DNA of 64,000 nt from Mycolicibacterium canariasense (GTDB taxonomy: Bacteria > Actinomycetota > Actinomycetes > Mycobacteriales > Mycobacteriaceae): assembly GCF_002101555.1 (NCBI RefSeq), contig NZ_LQOL01000029.1:1-64000 (forward strand), read 5' to 3'. The position numbers were made by a program, and so were the translations under genes. This document shows positions 59,274 to 64,000 of this stretch, in pieces. Below the pieces are notes generated by a model. It worked only from the letters and a program-made list of their open reading frames with translations, was not told the origin of the DNA and did not search any database. Position 1 is the stretch's first letter, and every line of letters starts with the position of its first letter.

Positions 59274-60626
59274 GTGTCCACGTTCGCCGAGCTCGGCCTG
59301 CCCGAAGCCGTCGTCAACGCCCTTGCCGCCAACGGCATCACCACCCCGTTCCCGATTCAGGCTGCGACACTGCCGGATTCGCTGGCGGGCCGAGATGTGC
59401 TGGGCCGCGGCCGCACCGGATCGGGTAAGACCTACGCGTTCCTGCTGCCCATGGTGAGCCGGCTGGCCGCCAACCCGGCACCGCGGCGCCCCAAGGCTTT
59501 CCGCGCACTGATCCTGGCCCCGACCCGCGAGCTGGTCACCCAGATCGAGGCCTCGCTGGCCCCGCTGGCGCAGGCGACCGGCCTGCGGTCGGCCACCGTC
59601 TTCGGCGGCGTCAGCGCCAATCCGCAGATCGACAAGCTGCGCAATGGCCTCGACATCGTCATCGCCTGCCCCGGCCGGCTGGAGGACCACGTCAAGTCCG
59701 GCCACGCCGACCTGTCCGGTGTGCAGATCACCGTGCTCGACGAGGCCGACCACATGGCCGACCTGGGCTTCCTTCCACCGGTCAAGCGCCTGCTGGACCG
59801 CACGCCCAAGGACGGTCAGCGACTGCTGTTCTCGGCCACCCTCGACAACGGGATCGACGTGCTGGTGGACCGCTACCTGCACGACCCGGTGGTGCACAGC
59901 GTCGATTCCGAGCAGTCACCGGTGACGGCGATGTCGCACCATGTGCTGCATGTCGACGGCGCGGCCCGGTTCGACGTGCTGACCGACCTGGCCGCCGCGC
60001 CCGGCCGCACCATCGTGTTCGCCCGCACCAAGTACGGCGCCAAAGGCCTTGCCCGCAAGTTGAATTCGCGTGGCGTCCCGGCGGTCGAGTTGCACGGCAA
60101 CCTGTCCCAGAACGCCAGGACCCGTAACCTGGCCGCCTTCTCCGAGGGTTCGGCCACCGTGCTCGTCGCCACCGATATCGCCGCCCGCGGCATCCACGTC
60201 GACGACGTGAGCCTGGTGGTGCACGCCGACCCGCCGGTGGAGCACAAGGCCTACCTGCACCGGTCGGGCCGCACCGCCCGCGCCGGCAACGACGGCACCG
60301 TCGTGACGCTGATGCTCGACGACCAGGTGTCCGACGTGCGGGGGCTGACCCGCAAAGCCGGCATCAAGCCGACCATCACCAAGTTCAGCGGCACCTCGCA
60401 CCCGGTGCTGCAGGAGATCGCCCCCGGCGAGCGGACTTTCAGCGGTCCGCTCGTGCTGGCCGGTGCGGAGCCGGCCGCGACGCGGGCGCCGCAGCAACCC
60501 GGTCGCCAGCCGGGGCAGCGGTCGGGCCGGCGGGGAAACCGCTCCGGCGCCAATGCCGGTCGCAGCGGTCATGGTTCTTCGGGCGGCAACCGTGCCCGAC
60601 GCGGCGCCGCCGGGCAGCACCGCTAG
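59274..60626 (+). CDS. DEAD-box RNA helicase, RhlE type
   Basis: A 450-aa RNA helicase that unwinds structured RNA in ribosome assembly or decay. Q motif (F4, Q29), Walker A GRTGSGKT (K52), PTRELV, DEAD box LDEADHMAD, SAT, and motif VI HRSGRTARAG are all intact. The C-terminal 70 residues are Gly/Arg/Gln-rich and probably bind RNA. The GTG at 59274 has GGAG 8 nt upstream; the frame is open further upstream without homology. Not found at this locus in M. tuberculosis. Its stop overlaps the stop of the convergent TetR gene. Confidence 0.92.
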   Translation: MSTFAELGLPEAVVNALAANGITTPFPIQAATLPDSLAGRDVLGRGRTGSGKTYAFLLPMVSRLAANPAPRRPKAFRALILAPTRELVTQIEASLAPLAQATGLRSATVFGGVSANPQIDKLRNGLDIVIACPGRLEDHVKSGHADLSGVQITVLDEADHMADLGFLPPVKRLLDRTPKDGQRLLFSATLDNGIDVLVDRYLHDPVVHSVDSEQSPVTAMSHHVLHVDGAARFDVLTDLAAAPGRTIVFARTKYGAKGLARKLNSRGVPAVELHGNLSQNARTRNLAAFSEGSATVLVATDIAARGIHVDDVSLVVHADPPVEHKAYLHRSGRTARAGNDGTVVTLMLDDQVSDVRGLTRKAGIKPTITKFSGTSHPVLQEIAPGERTFSGPLVLAGAEPAATRAPQQPGRQPGQRSGRRGNRSGANAGRSGHGSSGGNRARRGAAGQHR

Positions 60627-61237
60627 CCCTGGCGGGCCAGGCCGATCAATCCGACGGTCGCCGCGGCGATGGCGTCGCCGGTGGTCTTGTCCCGGGGAAC
60701 CGACCACCGCGCCGCCGACACCACCATGCCCAGGATCAGCCGCGTGGTCAGCTCGGGATCGCCCGCCTCGAGATGGTTGCCGGCCATGCAGTCGCCGACC
60801 ACGGCGATCCAGCGCCTCTCGATCTGCCGGCTCCAGGTTCGCCAGCGCCGGTGCATATCGGGCGGTAACCCGACGCCGCCGACGACGAGGTCGAGGTAGC
60901 CGCGCATCCGGACCGCGGCGTCGGCATGCACCGCGATCATCGCCGTCAACCGCGCGGCCGGGTCGTCGGCGCTCCCGATGGCGGCCTTGATGCGCTCGGA
61001 CAGGTCGGCGGCACTTCGGTCGAACAGGATCTCGATGAGTTCGTCCTTGCTGGCCACCGTGCGGTACAACGTCGCCCGCGAGACGCCCAGGATCTCGGCG
61101 GTGCCGACGATCGTGACGGCCTCATGCCCGCCCGCGGTGTACAACTCGGCCACCGCGTCGGCGACTGCCTGCCGGTCGATGGCCAGCCGGGGCCTGCCCC
61201 GCGGACGGCGAGGACACCCGTCGACAGCCTCCCGCAC
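60623..61237 (-). CDS. TetR family regulator
   Basis: A 204-aa regulator with a basic N-terminal arm (PRRPRGRPRLAIDRQ), a helix-turn-helix (AEILGVSRATLYRTVASKDEL) and an effector domain. Start uncertain: the GTG at 61237 has GGGGTGG upstream, and a TTG at 61267 would add 10 residues. It converges on the helicase gene. Target and ligand unknown. By memory not at this locus in M. tuberculosis. Confidence 0.82.
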   Translation of the reverse strand: MREAVDGCPRRPRGRPRLAIDRQAVADAVAELYTAGGHEAVTIVGTAEILGVSRATLYRTVASKDELIEILFDRSAADLSERIKAAIGSADDPAARLTAMIAVHADAAVRMRGYLDLVVGGVGLPPDMHRRWRTWSRQIERRWIAVVGDCMAGNHLEAGDPELTTRLILGMVVSAARWSVPRDKTTGDAIAAATVGLIGLARQG

Positions 61238-61303
61238 TGCGCCGCCACCCCCGCTCTGGTTCCGCAACCGAGCCGAGCCTAGCCGTGCGCCGAGGCGGGC
61301 CGC

Positions 61304-62545
61304 TCAGTCGCCGGCTTGCGGCAGTTCGTCGGCCGCGATCTCGCACGGCGTGCGCGGTGGCTCCGGGACGTGTTCGGGTACCGGGGCGGTCAGCGGCGCC
61401 GGAGCGGCCGGGACCGGTTCGGGTACCGGTGTGGGAGTCGGCGGAACTGTTTGTGCGGCAGCGGGTTCGGCCCCGTCCACCGCGCCGGCGGCCGGCTCCC
61501 CTTCCTCTTCGGTCGGCTCCTGCTCACCGTCGCCGACGGCATCGCCGTCTGCGGCCTTTTCGTCGTCCTCCTCATCGGGCTCGTCGGGTTCGTCACCGGG
61601 ACCGGCCCGGTCCTCGTCCGGCTCGCCGACATCCGGCTCGTCGAGGTCCAGCGGATCACCGGCCGGTGAGTCCGAAGCGGTGTTCAACAGCCCGTCGATG
61701 AGATCCGCGATCTGTTGCCCGATGCCCGTCAAACCGGTTCCGCCCGGCGACATTCCCGATCCGGCCAGTCCCGATCCCAGACCGCTCGCCGGCAGCGCGG
61801 CGGACAGCGGTTCGGCCGCGGGCGCCGGCACGGGGGCCGGGTCAGGGCTGGGTGCGGCTGCGACGGCGGCGGGGGTCGTCGCCGCAGCCGGCACACCGAA
61901 CCCCGGTGGATCGGCCGAGATGCCCGCGGCCGCGGCATCGTATGCGTCGCGGACCGAGCGCCGAGTGGACTGCATGACATCGTCCCATTCGGAGCCGATC
62001 GCGACCGCCACGAACGGGTTGACCTTCCCGTCGACGATCTCGCTGGCGGTGTCCTGGGCGCCTGCGCCGGTGGCCACGGCCCGTGCGGCCGGCCACCACT
62101 GTTCCCGTTCGGCGCGGTCCTCGATGTCCTGGACGGCGGCCACCTTGCCGCTCACCAATTGCCACAGGGTGTCCCGCAAGTGGCCCAGGGTGTCGGCGAC
62201 CCGGCGCAGCGTGGCCTCCGCCAGCGCCGAGGACTGCGCGTGTTGCCCGACGGCCGCGGCCGCCGCGTCGGCACCCGGGCCCTGCCACGCGCCGGCCAGC
62301 GCCGCCCGCGCGGCGTCCTGCAACCGGACCGCCTCGTCCACCGCGCCCAAGGCCGCCGTGACCGCCGCGCAGTCGGCATCCAGCGCACCCAGGTCCATCC
62401 CGTCCTCGGCGGTGTACGCGTCGTGCAGTTGTCCGGGTTCCGCGGTGGGATGGCCGAGCGCGCGACAGGCCGCGACGTAGTCGGTGAGCACCTCGACGGC
62501 CGGCACACCCCGGGCGAGCGCTCCGTCGACGTCCTGACCGGTCAT
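61304..62545 (-). CDS. Rv3439c-like protein: WXG-type helical domain with Pro/acidic tail
   Basis: A 413-aa protein. The first ~200 residues are helical, with a W87-Q-G89 turn in AGAWQGPGADAA like the WXG100 fold. The remainder is low complexity: Ala/Pro, then very acidic (DEPDEEDDEKAADGD), then Pro/Val/Glu, ending CEIAADELPQAGD. No signal peptide or membrane segment. It overlaps the 98-aa gene upstream by ATGA. The pair follows glmM as Rv3440c-Rv3439c do in M. tuberculosis. A type VII secretion relation is inference. Confidence 0.8.
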   Translation of the reverse strand: MTGQDVDGALARGVPAVEVLTDYVAACRALGHPTAEPGQLHDAYTAEDGMDLGALDADCAAVTAALGAVDEAVRLQDAARAALAGAWQGPGADAAAAAVGQHAQSSALAEATLRRVADTLGHLRDTLWQLVSGKVAAVQDIEDRAEREQWWPAARAVATGAGAQDTASEIVDGKVNPFVAVAIGSEWDDVMQSTRRSVRDAYDAAAAGISADPPGFGVPAAATTPAAVAAAPSPDPAPVPAPAAEPLSAALPASGLGSGLAGSGMSPGGTGLTGIGQQIADLIDGLLNTASDSPAGDPLDLDEPDVGEPDEDRAGPGDEPDEPDEEDDEKAADGDAVGDGEQEPTEEEGEPAAGAVDGAEPAAAQTVPPTPTPVPEPVPAAPAPLTAPVPEHVPEPPRTPCEIAADELPQAGD

Positions 62546-62838
62546 CGCAGCCGGCCCGCCGCGCGGCTGTCGGCGTCGGCGTAGTTCTGCACCGACGTGC
62601 GCAGCAGGACGGCGATCTCCCGCGCCGCGCGCGACCAATCGGCCAGCGCGGCGCAGCTGCGTTCGACCGCGAGCCGGACCGCGTCACCGGAGTCCGCATA
62701 GGACCGCCCGGCGCGGGACCCGTCGAAGCTCAGCCGCGCCAGATGCGAGTGCAGCGCCGTGTCGAGCAGTTCGGCGGCGGTGTCATAGCGGTGTGCGGCG
62801 TCGAGCACCGCGCCGGTGTCGATACGCGTGTATCCCAT
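62542..62838 (-). CDS. Rv3440c-like small WXG100-related protein with YxxxD signal
   Basis: A 98-aa helical-hairpin protein of Esx size. The turn carries F-D-G (RLSFDGSRAG) in place of W-x-G. The C-terminus has Y86-A-D-A-D90, matching the type VII secretion signal YxxxD. It starts 50 bp after glmM on the same strand and is coupled to the 413-aa gene by an ATGA overlap. Likely heterodimer partner of that protein. The export system is not encoded here. Confidence 0.8.
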   Translation of the reverse strand: MGYTRIDTGAVLDAAHRYDTAAELLDTALHSHLARLSFDGSRAGRSYADSGDAVRLAVERSCAALADWSRAAREIAVLLRTSVQNYADADSRAAGRLR

Positions 62839-62888
62839 GCTTGATTAGGACGCAGCGGGCACCGGATCGGTTCCCTGGCGGGGCCGGA

Positions 62889-64000
62889 TTACTTCTGGCC
62901 GCTCACCGATTCGGCGACCCGGACGGCCAGCTGGCGGGCGGTGTCCTCGTCGGCGGCTTCCACCATCACCCGCACCACCTGTTCGGTTCCCGACGGACGC
63001 AACAGGATTCGCCCGGTGTCACCGAGTTCGGCCTCGGCCGCAGCCACCGCCGTCCGCACCGACGGCGCCTGGGCCACCGTGGCCTTGTCGGTCACCGCGA
63101 CGTTGATCAGCACCTGCGGCAACGTCTGCATGGGGTGGGAGAGCTCGGCCAGGGTGGCCCGGGTCTGGGCCATCCGCGACATCAACCGCAGCCCGGTGAC
63201 GATCCCGTCGCCGGTGGTGCCGAACGCGGGCAGCACGATGTGACCTGATTGCTCACCGCCCAGGGAGAACTCGCCGTTGCGCAGCTCTTCCAGGACGTAG
63301 CGGTCACCGACCGCGGTGGTACGCACCTCGATTCCGGCCGCGCGCATGGCCAGGTGCAATCCCAGATTGCTCATCACGGTGGTCACCAGGGTGTTCGACG
63401 CCAGTTCGCCGGCGTCCTGCATGGCCAGCGCGAGCATGACCATGATGGCGTCGCCGTCGACGATCTCACCGCGGGCGTCGACGGCCAGGCAGCGGTCGGC
63501 GTCGCCGTCATGGGCCAGGCCGAGATCGGCGTGGTGGGCGAGCACCGCGTGGCGCAGGGTGTCCATGTGGGTGGACCCGCAGCGGTCGTTGATGTTGAGG
63601 CCGTCGGGTTCGGCGTGCAGCGCGATCACCGTGGCACCCGCGGCCCGGTAGGCACGGGGCGCGGCCTGGAACGCGGCGCCGTTGGCGCAGTCGACGACGA
63701 CGGTCAGGCCGTCCAGCGGGGTGCTGACGGCCTTCTGCACGTGCCGCAGGTAGCGCTCCAATGCGTCACCGGCGTCGACCACCCGTCCGATACCGGCGCC
63801 GAGCGGCCGGGCACCGGGGCCGGCGTTCACCAGTTCCTCGATGCGGTCCTCGGTGGCGTCGTCGAGCTTGTGCCCACCGGGGCCGAATATCTTGATGCCG
63901 TTGTCCGGCATGGCGTTGTGCGACGCCGAGATCATCACACCGAAGTCGGCGTCGTAGGCGTTGGTCAGATAGGCCACCGCGGGGGTGGGCAGCACACCGA
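62889..64000 (-). CDS. glmM: Phosphoglucosamine mutase GlmM, N-terminus outside window
   Basis: C-terminal 370 residues of GlmM (Rv3441c, mrsA), which converts glucosamine-6-phosphate to glucosamine-1-phosphate for UDP-GlcNAc synthesis. The phosphoserine loop [17 protein letters not shown], the metal loop [14 protein letters not shown], the sugar-binding GGEQSGHI and the phosphate-binding [14 protein letters not shown] are all present. The gene runs off the right edge, with about 75 residues missing. The stop TAA is at 62889. Confidence 0.96.
   Translation of the reverse strand, partial: GVLPTPAVAYLTNAYDADFGVMISASHNAMPDNGIKIFGPGGHKLDDATEDRIEELVNAGPGARPLGAGIGRVVDAGDALERYLRHVQKAVSTPLDGLTVVVDCANGAAFQAAPRAYRAAGATVIALHAEPDGLNINDRCGSTHMDTLRHAVLAHHADLGLAHDGDADRCLAVDARGEIVDGDAIMVMLALAMQDAGELASNTLVTTVMSNLGLHLAMRAAGIEVRTTAVGDRYVLEELRNGEFSLGGEQSGHIVLPAFGTTGDGIVTGLRLMSRMAQTRATLAELSHPMQTLPQVLINVAVTDKATVAQAPSVRTAVAAAEAELGDTGRILLRPSGTEQVVRVMVEAADEDTARQLAVRVAESVSGQK

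Overview
The window is chromosomal DNA of a high-GC actinomycete, almost certainly a rapidly growing Mycobacterium (Mycolicibacterium). Gene content and order follow the M. tuberculosis Rv3391 to Rv3441c segment as remembered: acrA1-like, iunH, imuB/imuA', guaA, a TetR/TauD pair, HAD plus GH65, choD, guaB3, guaB2, a DUF5319 gene, rsdA, sigD, an Rv3415c-like gene, whiB3, groEL1/groES, tsaD-rimI-tsaB-tsaE, alr, gadB, nnr, glmS, an Rv3438-like gene, an Rv3439c/Rv3440c-like pair and glmM. No rRNA, tRNA, insertion sequence, prophage or CRISPR array is visible. Both ends cut a gene: a thiolase at the left and glmM at the right.

Layout. 1-2972: thiolase and two CoA-transferase subunits (acetoacetate-type metabolism) divergent from an IclR regulator. 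3146-8925: a reductase/SDR fusion, a nucleoside hydrolase, and the SOS mutasome genes imuA'-imuB behind a perfect LexA box. 8926-12792: a lipoprotein, an S53 peptidase and a zinc-ribbon membrane protein. 12805-27657: the conserved purine (guaA, guaB3, guaB2), sigma-D/anti-sigma and whiB3 block, plus a TetR/dioxygenase pair with clear palindromic operators and a HAD/GH65 alpha-glucan pair. 27772-35266: accessory genes between whiB3 and groEL1 (OsmC, VOC, a PepD/HtrA-like protease, cutinase, several small exported proteins, a carboxylesterase, a class III cyclase). 35403-37666: groESL1 with a CIRCE operator and an intercistronic 33-bp tandem repeat. 37782-42888: a second accessory block between groES and tsaD. 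42885-50601: one long minus-strand operon for tRNA t6A synthesis, alanine racemase, glutamate decarboxylase and NAD(P)HX repair. 50713-55129: a mannitol-type PTS with a DeoR regulator and a divergent zinc dehydrogenase. 55202-64000: hydrolases, glmS, a DEAD-box helicase, a TetR regulator, an ESX-like pair and glmM.

The most striking system is at 37782-41137. Two WXG100 proteins are followed by a protein whose first ~380 residues match the N-terminal domain of the M. tuberculosis toxin CpnT. Its C-terminus is not the TNT NAD-glycohydrolase but a short unrelated domain with a D...ExK pattern suggestive of a PD-(D/E)XK nuclease. Two tandem, translationally coupled paralogues follow that look like duplicated immunity genes. 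This keeps the esxF-esxE-cpnT-antitoxin layout with a different warhead and a doubled immunity gene.

Family and orthologue assignments come from reading motifs and from memory of M. tuberculosis proteins; no database search was run.
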